From contig JBLFWJ010000070.1 in NCBI GenBank assembly GCA_047611425.1, forward strand, positions 1 through 15,920: a stretch of 15,920 nucleotides of DNA. Direction: 5' to 3'. The first letter of the stretch is position 1. Each line of letters begins with the position of its first letter. The stretch is from JBLFWJ01 sp047611425 (GTDB taxonomy: Bacteria > Bacteroidota > Bacteroidia > UBA10329). The position numbers were made by a program, and so were the translations under genes. Positions 7,712 through 14,495 of the stretch are shown piece after piece. Below the pieces are notes generated by a model. The model saw nothing but the letters and a program-made list of their open reading frames with translations. It made no database searches and had not been told where the DNA came from.

Positions 7712-8686
7712 ATGTCAGTACTTATTTATACAGAAATGAAGGACGGAAAGGTGAAGAAATCTTCACTTGAAGCCGTTTATTATGGAAAGGAAGTTGCCAA
7801 ATTGATCGGTGGAGAAGCCGTTGCACTTTCGATCAACAACAGCGATGCAGCTGCACTCGGAAATGTTGGAGCCGACAAGGTTCTCAACGTTGACAATGCA
7901 GACTTGAACAGCTTCGATCCACAGAAATTGGTTGCTTGCGTTCAAGCCGCAGCAAACCAAGTTGGAGCCAAAGTGGTTGTTTTCGCGTTCGATTCATCAG
8001 GTAAGAGCATTGCCCCAAGATTGTCTGCAAGAAGCGGAGCCGGTTTGGTAAGTGGAGCTACTTCATTGCCAGATACCTCCAACGGATTCTCCGTTAACAA
8101 GAATGTATTCTCTGGAAAAGCACATGCATCGGTTTCCATCCATACGGATGAGAAAATCGTAGCAATCATGCCAAATTCATTTCAAGTTGAAAGCTCAGAT
8201 GCAACAGCTTCAGTTGAAGCATTGGCCGTTGATTTGAATGGAGTAGGAGGAGCAATTACTGTAAAAGGCGTTGCCGCTTCTGGTGGAGGCGGAATGGTCC
8301 CATTGCCAGAAGCCGAATTGGTTGTTTCTGCTGGTAGAGGATTGAAAGGCCCTGAGAATTGGGGAATGATTGAGGAAATGGCCGAGATTCTTGGTGCCAC
8401 GACTGCATGTAGCCGTCCCGTTGCCGATATCGGTTGGAGACCACACCACGAACACGTTGGACAAACCGGTTTGGCAATTCGTCCGAATCTTTACATCGCA
8501 ATCGGAATTTCTGGAGCAATCCAGCATTTGGCAGGTGTAAATCAGAGTAAGGTTATCGTTGTGATCAATAAGGATCCAGAAGCACCATTCTTCAAAGCAG
8601 CAGACTACGGTATTGTAGGCGATGCATTTGAAGTTGTACCTAAACTGAATGAGGCGTTGCGAAACTTCAAAACTTCCAACGCTTAA
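7712..8686 (+). CDS. etfA: Electron transfer flavoprotein, alpha subunit
   Basis: A 324-residue ETF alpha subunit, of normal length, that binds the redox FAD of the complex. The N-terminal part (about 1-185) is the ETF alpha/beta fold, beginning MSVLIYTEMKDGKVKKSSLE and including APRLSARSGAGLVSGATSL (101-119). The C-terminal FAD domain (about 200-324) shows VSAGRGLKGPENW (205-217), SRPVADIGWRPHHEHVGQTG (234-253), LYIAIGISGAIQHLAGV (260-276) and VINKDPEAPFFKAADYGIVGD (284-304), which together form the family signature. It follows etfB by 32 bp, and the DUF151 gene begins 33 bp after its stop, suggesting one transcription unit. Confidence 0.97.
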   Translation: MSVLIYTEMKDGKVKKSSLEAVYYGKEVAKLIGGEAVALSINNSDAAALGNVGADKVLNVDNADLNSFDPQKLVACVQAAANQVGAKVVVFAFDSSGKSIAPRLSARSGAGLVSGATSLPDTSNGFSVNKNVFSGKAHASVSIHTDEKIVAIMPNSFQVESSDATASVEALAVDLNGVGGAITVKGVAASGGGGMVPLPEAELVVSAGRGLKGPENWGMIEEMAEILGATTACSRPVADIGWRPHHEHVGQTGLAIRPNLYIAIGISGAIQHLAGVNQSKVIVVINKDPEAPFFKAADYGIVGDAFEVVPKLNEALRNFKTSNA

Positions 8687-8719
8687 GTAACCTATTCAAA
8701 CCACCTGCGTTTTGTTCGC

Positions 8720-9322
8720 ATGGATCAGATTAGACTGGACATAATAGGGCTGTCTTACAGCCAAACTCAATCAGGAGCCTACGCACTCGTTCTCGAAGAA
8801 TCCGAGGGGCAGCGTAGGCTCCCAATTGTAATCGGAAGTGCCGAGGCACAATCGATTGCCATCGAGTTGGAAAACATGTCACCAACTCGCCCACTGACCC
8901 ACGATTTAATGAAATCGATGGCGGACGAATTCAAAATCAATTTGGATGAGGTGCTCATTTACAATCTTGTAGATGGCGTATTCTATTCCAAGCTGATTTG
9001 CAATGACGGAACTCGAACTGTTGAGATTGATAGTCGCACATCAGATGCCATTGCCTTAGCAGTCCGTTTTGGTTGTCCAATCTTCACGTATGAATTTATT
9101 CTTTCATCTGCTGGCTTCGAAAAGCAAGATGATGACGAAGACTCAGAAGGCATTTCTCCAATAATTGAAGAGGATGATGAGGCAGAAGAAATTGTTCAAG
9201 AAGGAGGTGCGCTGACCGCCTTATCCAAATCAGAATTGGATGAGAAGCTTCAGGAAGCAATCGATAATGAGAATTACGAGCGTGCCTCCATTATCCGCGA
9301 TGAGATCAATCGAAGAAGTTGA
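8720..9322 (+). CDS. Bifunctional nuclease-domain (DUF151) protein with C-terminal UVR motif
   Basis: A 200-residue protein in three parts. Residues 1 to about 130 are the bifunctional nuclease (BFN/DUF151) domain: ALVLEESEGQRRLPIVIGSA (22-41), EAQSIAIELE, RPLTHDLM (57-64) and SRTSDAIALAVRFGCPIF (105-122). Residues about 134-162 are a strongly acidic linker. Residues 171-199 (SELDEKLQEAIDNENYERAS then IIRDEINRR) form a UvrB/UvrC-type UVR helical hairpin, which usually mediates protein contacts. Nuclease activity is reported for plant and some bacterial BFN proteins, but the role in Bacteroidetes is not settled. It lies 33 bp after etfA. No domain is missing compared with the form typical of the phylum. 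Confidence 0.92.
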   Translation: MDQIRLDIIGLSYSQTQSGAYALVLEESEGQRRLPIVIGSAEAQSIAIELENMSPTRPLTHDLMKSMADEFKINLDEVLIYNLVDGVFYSKLICNDGTRTVEIDSRTSDAIALAVRFGCPIFTYEFILSSAGFEKQDDDEDSEGISPIIEEDDEAEEIVQEGGALTALSKSELDEKLQEAIDNENYERASIIRDEINRRS

Positions 9323-9585
9323 AACTCTTAGGGAGGAGTGAAAAGTGGCCAGTTGTTGGTTTTTTACTGATTGCCACACCGATAATGATCAGGAATTAGA
9401 AAGCTCAACTTTCAACTCATTTCAGAAGTGGAAATGGTATTGGGGACCACGTCTTTATCCCCATGGAGATTTTCAGGTTGCGGCCCAAGCACAAGACCTA
9501 TCAAATTGCTGGTATCAAGTGGTGGATGAACATTCAAGATTACATTCGTTCAATATCCTATCTTCAAGCCCACTAACAAACCACG
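9323..9585 (+). other. 263-bp gap between the DUF151 gene and nupC with broken coding-like frames
   Basis: This gap is unusually long for a tight gene row and may be coding remains. In the nupC frame a TTG at 9319, overlapping the previous stop, opens 26 codons (hydrophobic core WPVVGFLLIATPIMI) that end at TAG 9397. The same frame is then open for 58 codons (with IGDHVFIPMEIFRLRPKHKT) to TAA 9574, just 12 bases before the nupC ATG. A second frame is open from GTG 9345 to 9665, running out of frame into nupC, and has the best Shine-Dalgarno sequence of the window (GGGAGGAG at 9331-9338). Its product is rich in W, S, H and C and looks unnatural past nupC's start. Possible readings are a decayed N-terminal membrane anchor of nupC, or an untranslated leader. 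Confidence 0.4.
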
Positions 9586-10878
9586 ATGACGGCAATAGGT
9601 GTTTTAAGGGGAATTATTGGATTGGCCGTATTAGTCGGCATTGCTTGGGCATTCAGTTCGGATAGAAAAAAGATTGACTGGAGATTGGTTGGAATGGGAT
9701 TGCTCATCCAGCTTGTTTTAGCAATTGCGATTATCAAGGTTCCGTTTATCGAAGCAGGCTTCGAAGCAGTTAGCGCAGGTTTTGTAAAGGTTATTTCCTT
9801 TACGGATAAGGGTACCGAATTCCTTTTCAGCTCTTTCATTACGGGCAAGATTGAGAGCCCACTGATCAACTTTGCAGTTAAGGTTTTGCCCACCATCATT
9901 TTCTTCTCGGCCCTTTCAAGTCTTCTTTATTACATCGGCATTCTTCAAAAGGTGGTTTACGGCTTTGCATGGATTATGAAGAAAACCATGAGAATGAGCG
10001 GTGCTGAAAGCCTCTCGGCAGCTGGTAACATCTTTTTGGGTCAAACAGAAGCCCCTTTTCTCGTCAAACCGTATTTGGAAAAAATGACGCGTTCGGAAAT
10101 CATGTGTTTGATGACGGGAGGAATGGCAACCATCGCAGGTGGAGTACTGGCGGCTTACATCGGGTTTTTAGGTGGAGATGATCCCGAACAACAGATACTC
10201 TTTGCTAAGCACTTGTTGGCCGCTTCGGTAATGTCGGCTCCGGCAGCTGTTATTGCTGCCAAAATCTTGGTTCCTGAAACTGAGAAGTTTGATACAACGA
10301 TGGAGGTTTCTAAGGAAAAACTTGGAGCCAATGTTTTGGAAGCCGTTGCAAATGGAACGTCTGACGGGGTGAAACTTGCCGTGAATGTGGCCGCGATGCT
10401 TTTGGTGTTTACGGCTTTCGTTTACATGGCCAATTACATACTAAAGGATCTAATCGGTGGTCCTACTGGTTTGAACGAAATTATTCAGGCCAATTCCGAT
10501 TTTGATGGGCTGTCAATGCAATTCCTTCTCGGCTATCTGTTTGCGCCTTTGGCATGGGTGATGGGCGTTGCCAAAGAAGATATTTTCCTAGTGGGCCAAC
10601 TTCTTGGAGAAAAGACAATTCTTAATGAATTCTATGCGTACAAGACGCTGGGTGAAATGAAAGCAGCAAATCTGTTCTCAGAACAGAAGTCGTTGATTAT
10701 GGCGACTTACGTCCTTTGTGGCTTCTCCAATTTTGCATCCATCGGAATTCAAATTGGAGGCATCGGAACGCTCATTCCAAATCGAAAAGGTTTGCTTTCA
10801 AAACTAGGGTTACGTGCACTACTAGGAGGTACATTGGCCTGCCTATTCACTGCGGTAATGGTGGGGATGTTCTACTAA
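9586..10878 (+). CDS. nupC: Concentrative nucleoside transporter, CNT/NupC family
   Basis: A 430-residue polytopic inner-membrane protein that takes up nucleosides with Na+ or H+. Hydrophobic segments run through the whole length, starting with LRGIIGLAVLVGIAWAFSS (7-25). The family's substrate-binding motifs are intact: GQTEAP (152-157), NEF (347-349) and GFSNFASIGIQIGG (379-392). These correspond to the QTE, NxE and SNFxSIG elements of the Vibrio cholerae CNT structure. LFAPLAWVMGV and the ANGTSDGVKLAVNVAAML helix (255-272) are also typical. The ATG at 9586 gives a complete first helix, so the protein is probably functional even if the region upstream is decayed. Its stop is 5 bp from the stop of the convergent DUF4412 gene. 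Coupling ion cannot be decided from sequence. Confidence 0.94.
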   Translation: MTAIGVLRGIIGLAVLVGIAWAFSSDRKKIDWRLVGMGLLIQLVLAIAIIKVPFIEAGFEAVSAGFVKVISFTDKGTEFLFSSFITGKIESPLINFAVKVLPTIIFFSALSSLLYYIGILQKVVYGFAWIMKKTMRMSGAESLSAAGNIFLGQTEAPFLVKPYLEKMTRSEIMCLMTGGMATIAGGVLAAYIGFLGGDDPEQQILFAKHLLAASVMSAPAAVIAAKILVPETEKFDTTMEVSKEKLGANVLEAVANGTSDGVKLAVNVAAMLLVFTAFVYMANYILKDLIGGPTGLNEIIQANSDFDGLSMQFLLGYLFAPLAWVMGVAKEDIFLVGQLLGEKTILNEFYAYKTLGEMKAANLFSEQKSLIMATYVLCGFSNFASIGIQIGGIGTLIPNRKGLLSKLGLRALLGGTLACLFTAVMVGMFY

Positions 10879-10883
10879 GAGGG

Positions 10884-11471
10884 TTACTTCCGATTAAAGA
10901 TTGAATCGTCAACCTTGCCAGGGGTAACGGAAACAAGGTACTGGGTCGAAACTATGTTACCAGCCTTATCCACCACTTTCATTTCAACTGGTACACCCGT
11001 TAGCTTCCCATTTTCGGGCTTAGGTAAGCCTTGCTGTAAAATGGCTGGCATTTGCTCTATAGAATAGCCAAAACCATCTGACATCCAGTAATCAATAATC
11101 TGCTCGCCATCCGAAAAGCGATAATGCGTACAGATGTGTCCATTCTTGGTTACGTTACCCTCTTTAAGAGTGGGCAACATGTTTCCTTTTGGTGGAATGA
11201 TAGTGTTCAAATCAAGTGGAGTTACCTCGCCTTTGGCAAGCAGGTCAGCACCTTTCTCATCCACAATAATGGAATAATCACCAGAGTGCCCAGGGGTTTC
11301 TGAGTGAATGTCCAACCGTGTGTTCCAGTCCTTTACGTGCATTACTACATCGGACGTTTCTTGCGTTCGGGCTGTGGTTGTTTCCAATCTAATTGTGCCC
11401 TCAAAGGCAGTTTGAGCACTCACCATCAAGGAGGATGCAATCAAGAGGATGGATAATGTTTGCTTTAGCAT
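10884..11471 (-). CDS. Secreted DUF4412-type protein
   Basis: A 195-residue protein with a clear signal peptide (MLKQTLSILLIASSLMVSAQ). The mature part reads as a run of beta strands: FEGTIRLETTT, SDVVMHVKDWNTRLDIHSE, GDYSIIVDEKGADLLAKGE, then YRFSDGEQIIDYWMSDGFGY and VEMKVVDKAGNIVSTQYLVS near the end. The order of a modified-residue-like strand, a stored-value strand and a late W-M-S/T-D motif is typical of DUF4412 proteins, periplasmic or surface proteins of unknown function with a LolA/LppX-like look. The gene starts 10 bp after the stop of the collagen-like gene and is very likely co-transcribed with it. No lipobox is seen. The family call rests on memory of its pattern. Confidence 0.72.
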   Translation of the reverse strand: MLKQTLSILLIASSLMVSAQTAFEGTIRLETTTARTQETSDVVMHVKDWNTRLDIHSETPGHSGDYSIIVDEKGADLLAKGEVTPLDLNTIIPPKGNMLPTLKEGNVTKNGHICTHYRFSDGEQIIDYWMSDGFGYSIEQMPAILQQGLPKPENGKLTGVPVEMKVVDKAGNIVSTQYLVSVTPGKVDDSIFNRK

Positions 11472-11481
11472 ATCAATTTAA

Positions 11482-13479
11482 TTAGGGGCCAACAGTTCCT
11501 CTTAAAAATGAGGTGTTGTAAGTATTATCAGGAATATTTATTTCAAAACCATTGTGCTTAACCGCATGACCGCCTGCTCCTGCGCCAGGAGGCGGAAATG
11601 GTATTGGAATTGAAAGATTTGAGACAACGGGAATAACTATGTCACCGATGAACGGAATGTTCACAATCACATTCACTGAAATTGTCAAATTGAATTGGCC
11701 CTCTGTACCTGGGTAACCGTAAGGCCCTCCATTTCCTCCAATTGCATTTGGATTAATTATTACTTCAGCTGGTCCAACAGTAAATGGAATAGGGAAATTC
11801 AGGATTCCACCATCTCCATTCACACCAAATTGACCACCCGTTCCATCAGCACCTCCGCTGTAAAATGAAAGGCCAATCAAGCCTGGAGGTTGATCACCAG
11901 CTTCGCCAAGTCCTGCACCACCACCACCACCTGCTCCAACAAAGAATCCGAAATTCGGAGCTGGCGGGGGAATTAAACCGGCAGTAGAAATCGAGAATGC
12001 CATTGACGATCCACCACCACCTCCTCCATAGATGTTGAAGGTGTTAATGATTTCTGCATCCAACGTCAATTCGATTGCGGTACCTCCATCTTCTCCATCA
12101 CCGGTAAGTCCTAATGCAGGGTCTGTTGCACTACCACCATCCCCACCTTTTCCTATTATGTTGCCTCCGTTTACAATGGTAACAAGTGATCCCGAAGGAA
12201 GTGTGCCTGTTGTAAAGGCAGGAATTGAAATATCTGGACTGGTTACATTCACGCCAGCTTGAAGCTCACAAACAACGCAAACGGGTGCATTGGTTGGTGC
12301 GGTTGGATGCTGGACATAAAGATCCACTCCAAGGTCGTAGTTAGCCAAGCTGTTGATCACGTCAACATGGTAACATGGAAGTATGGTGAGTGAGAAAATG
12401 AAACTCTCTATACTACTACCGCACAGCGCTTGAACTACAATTGGGTAGGTGCCATCGGCTGCAAAAGGTGTTGCATGGAAAACAAGATCAGTAGTGCCAC
12501 TTCCTGCAAGAGGATTAACACTGAAACTGGCCGTAACTCCTGCTGGTAGTGTAGTCAGAACATTTAAGCCAATATTCTGGCTTCCTCCGGTAAATTGATC
12601 AATTGTGAGTGTAACAACAGCAGAGTCGGAAACAACCCGATCAATAGTATCGGCCATAGAGCTCGCGAACATATCGATACTACAAGCTTGACAATCTTCT
12701 AAGAATGTTGGTAACCAACATTCACCATTAAAATAGTCAAACGTGCTATCAGTAGTATTGAAAATCATCAGGCCAGCTGCAGGGTTGGCGATATTGTCTC
12801 GATCAATTTCGGTCAATCTAGGAGGAAGGAATCCTTGATTCTGACCATCTATTTGAACGATGGCGCTTGGATCAGGACTACTCGTATTTACTCCAATTTG
12901 AGTTCCGCTATTCCATAAAAAGCTATTCGCTGTCCAGCCAACATTAGCAATGGTATCCCAATGTAGCGTCTGTCCGAATGTTGCAGGCACTAGCGGACCA
13001 GTTGGTCCAGTAGTTCCGGCACTTCCTGTTGGTCCATCTAATCCATTCGCTCCGGTAGCTCCATCCAGACCATCAATACCCGTTGGACCAATTGCACCTG
13101 TCGATCCTGTTTGACCGTCAACTCCAGTTGGACCTATTGGCCCAGTCATGCCTGTTGGTCCGATTGCTCCTGTCACTCCTGTAGTCCCATCAATTCCATC
13201 AGCCCCAGTTAGTCCTATGGCGGCACGCCAAACAATGCCATCGAAATAATAGAATGTACTATCGGTTTCTGTGTAGATTAATAATCCTGTTGCGGGATTA
13301 GTGATACTGGTGGTATCGGTCCTAGGAATAAGAAGGCCTTTATCTGAAGATGAAATTTCCAAGATCGAACTGGGATCTGGAGTTGTGGTGCCGATTCCAA
13401 CGTTGTCCTGCGCGCAAATTTGGAAGCTTACCAAAAGTGCCAGTACAAAACCGGAAACGGATTTGAGGAAATTGTGCAC
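11482..13479 (-). CDS. Large secreted protein with collagen-like repeats and glycine-rich C-terminal domain
   Basis: A 665-residue protein starting at GTG 13479; no in-frame ATG gives a better signal peptide than MHNFLKSVSGFVLALLVSFQ (cleavage near ICAQ). Order of parts: module A1 (27-86, GIGTTTPDPSSILEI...LLIYTETDSTFYYFDGIVW); 25 uninterrupted Gly-X-Y triplets (89-163), rich in GPT, GLD and GAI; module A2 (195-257), a second copy of A1 (IGVNTSSPDPSAIVQI...LMIFNTTDSTFDYFNGECW); an Ig-like domain (about 275-370, with LPAGVTASFSVNP); a linker with CxxC pairs; and a glycine-rich region (437-640) with VTIVNGGNIIGKGGDGGS and YGGGGGGSS. The C-terminus is DNTYNTSFLRGTVGP. There is no T9SS sorting domain, so its route across the outer membrane is unclear. 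A surface fibre or adhesin is the likely role. Confidence 0.88.
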   Translation of the reverse strand: MHNFLKSVSGFVLALLVSFQICAQDNVGIGTTTPDPSSILEISSSDKGLLIPRTDTTSITNPATGLLIYTETDSTFYYFDGIVWRAAIGLTGADGIDGTTGVTGAIGPTGMTGPIGPTGVDGQTGSTGAIGPTGIDGLDGATGANGLDGPTGSAGTTGPTGPLVPATFGQTLHWDTIANVGWTANSFLWNSGTQIGVNTSSPDPSAIVQIDGQNQGFLPPRLTEIDRDNIANPAAGLMIFNTTDSTFDYFNGECWLPTFLEDCQACSIDMFASSMADTIDRVVSDSAVVTLTIDQFTGGSQNIGLNVLTTLPAGVTASFSVNPLAGSGTTDLVFHATPFAADGTYPIVVQALCGSSIESFIFSLTILPCYHVDVINSLANYDLGVDLYVQHPTAPTNAPVCVVCELQAGVNVTSPDISIPAFTTGTLPSGSLVTIVNGGNIIGKGGDGGSATDPALGLTGDGEDGGTAIELTLDAEIINTFNIYGGGGGGSSMAFSISTAGLIPPPAPNFGFFVGAGGGGGAGLGEAGDQPPGLIGLSFYSGGADGTGGQFGVNGDGGILNFPIPFTVGPAEVIINPNAIGGNGGPYGYPGTEGQFNLTISVNVIVNIPFIGDIVIPVVSNLSIPIPFPPPGAGAGGHAVKHNGFEINIPDNTYNTSFLRGTVGP
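12991..13215 (-). repeat. Collagen-like Gly-X-Y coding repeat
   Basis: These bases encode 25 consecutive Gly-X-Y triplets (residues 89-163 of the secreted protein), with threonine at many Y positions (GPT, GMT, GAT, GST, GTT, GQT) and aspartate in others (GID, GLD, GVD). Threonine-rich bacterial collagen-like repeats can form stable triple helices, often helped by glycosylation. At DNA level the repeat is imperfect: GGTCCAACxGG-like 9-base units recur but codons vary, so it is an old repeat rather than a recent slippage product. Confidence 0.9.
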
Positions 13480-13511
13480 GGTTAAATTATGGGGTCGATT
13501 AATAAGGATAT

Positions 13512-13541
13512 CAAAAATATCAATAGTGGGTCACAATCCAA
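13512..13541 (-). promoter_or_regulatory. Promoter of the collagen-like protein / DUF4412 unit
   Basis: On the minus strand TATTTTTG (13519 to 13512) is a perfect Bacteroidetes -7 box TAnnTTTG. TTG (13541 to 13539) lies 19 bases upstream, matching the -33 element and spacing. Transcription should start around 13505, leaving about 25 bases of leader before the GTG at 13479. This is the best promoter match in the window. Confidence 0.58.
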
Positions 13542-13563
13542 CGCTGCGTATTGGGCATTCCGC

Positions 13564-13571
13564 TAAATTTG
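13564..13571 (+). promoter_or_regulatory. Candidate -7 box for tRNA-Val
   Basis: TAAATTTG is a perfect TAnnTTTG match 18 bases before the first base of the tRNA, as expected for a short tRNA leader. The -33 region has no clear TTTG at the usual distance; TTGG at 13552-13555 is too close. It is divergent from the promoter of the collagen-like gene at 13512-13541. Confidence 0.4.
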
Positions 13572-13589
13572 TTGGCCGTTGTATAAAGC

Positions 13590-13664
13590 GGGACATTAGC
13601 TCAGTTGGTTTAGAGCACTACCTTGACAGGGTAGGGGTCACTGGTTCGAATCCAGTATGTCTCA
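13590..13664 (+). tRNA. tRNA-Val (anticodon GAC)
   Basis: A complete 75-base cloverleaf. The acceptor stem GGGACAT pairs with ATGTCTC (13657-13663) with one G-U pair. The D stem is GCTC/GAGC around AGTTGGTTTA. The anticodon stem is CTACC/GGTAG with loop TTGACAG, placing GAC at positions 34-36. The variable loop is GGGTC, and the T stem ACTGG/CCAGT closes on TTCGAAT. The discriminator is A13664. The following bases are CAA, so the CCA end is not encoded and must be added after transcription. Confidence 0.97.
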
Positions 13665-13677
13665 CAATTATGATCAG

Positions 13678-14223
13678 GTGAAAATCGTAGACTCAAATAA
13701 ATATTTCCGAATCGCACTAGCAGTGATGCTTTGCTGCGCTGGTTCGATATCGTCCTTTGGATATGAGCCAGGGTTTGAAGAGCTTAGTTCCAGAATCGAA
13801 ACTCTAGAAGCGGAGTTGATTGGAATGAAAACAGATTCTAGTTCAAATGTTGAACAAGCATTTGCTATTAAAGATTCAATAATTGTACTTCAAAGTAGGA
13901 TTGTAGAATTGAAGGAATCCACTATCAGTGGGTTAAAAAGACAGCAATCTTCAAGAACTGATAATCGAGAAACGCTCGGTATGATTGCATTTGGATTGAT
14001 GTTGATTGCCGTTCTGTCTATTGGGTTTGTATTGCTTTTTGGTAAACGGCTTAAACTGCAAGAGGGTTTAGGTGTTATGCAAGTTTTGGCCAATGATCTA
14101 CAGGCCATCGTTTCTCCTGAAGAGGAGAAAAACCGAAGCCGATTTAAGGTTCATTTTCTCGTTTGGATCAGCGCTATTATTATGTTTTTCAGTATGGTGA
14201 TGTACCTTTTTCGGGTGCTGTAA
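13678..14223 (+). CDS. Unknown membrane protein with coiled coil and two membrane helices
   Basis: The frame is open from an ATG at 13657, but that ATG is the first triplet of the 3' acceptor strand of tRNA-Val, so it is unlikely to be the start. GTG 13678 gives 181 residues beginning (M)KIVDSNKYFRIALAVMLCCA, which forms a signal peptide (cleavage near SSFG, residue 28). Next come a heptad-like helix (about 33-88: FEELSSRIETLEAELIGM, then IIVLQSRIVELKEST), a membrane helix (100-122, LGMIAFGLMLIAVLSIGFVL), a cytosolic segment with PEEEKNRSRFK, and a second membrane helix (158-180). This suggests a periplasmic coiled coil on a two-helix anchor. It lies 13 bases behind the tRNA with no promoter visible between, so it may be read from the tRNA promoter. 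I recognise no family. Confidence 0.7.
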   Translation: MKIVDSNKYFRIALAVMLCCAGSISSFGYEPGFEELSSRIETLEAELIGMKTDSSSNVEQAFAIKDSIIVLQSRIVELKESTISGLKRQQSSRTDNRETLGMIAFGLMLIAVLSIGFVLLFGKRLKLQEGLGVMQVLANDLQAIVSPEEEKNRSRFKVHFLVWISAIIMFFSMVMYLFRVL

Positions 14224-14495
14224 GGCAGGCTGATGATCAACTATTGGTTGGTCGAAAGCATATTTTAGCGAGGCTTCCAATTTGATTTCCGTCAGACACG
14301 AATTACTTTTTTGAATTCTCGAGCTGGCTATACCTGCCAAAACTCAAGAACTGAAATGTGAAAATCCGGACTCCATTTGGATTGGGATCTGAAAAGAGCA
14401 GCAAGCTTAAAACAACCAAAAGGGGGGCACTTTTAATTGGCTCAGAAAATAATGGACCGCTTTCTGTTCAAAGATTAAGCAGGACCCGGAGTTGA

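Noticed and set aside
9345..9665. Plus-strand frame with strong Shine-Dalgarno ahead of nupC, as a real gene
   Set aside because: Its last 27 codons run out of frame through the nupC N-terminus, and the product is rich in W, H, C and S with no recognisable fold. Kept only as part of the gap observation.
12032..12262. Frames inside the collagen-like gene on the plus strand
   Set aside because: They are antisense shadows of glycine-rich codons (proline/serine-rich products) with no start signals.
14232..14255. Hairpin GATCAAC-TATTG-GTTGGTC after the membrane coiled-coil gene as a terminator
   Set aside because: Stem of only seven pairs with a G-U pair and no U tract after it.
14358..14495. 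Possible 45-residue gene from GTG (KIRTPFGLGSEKSSKLKT...)
   Set aside because: Basic, no start signal, no known motif, and ends just where the opposing gene ends. Nothing else was seen in 14224-14495.
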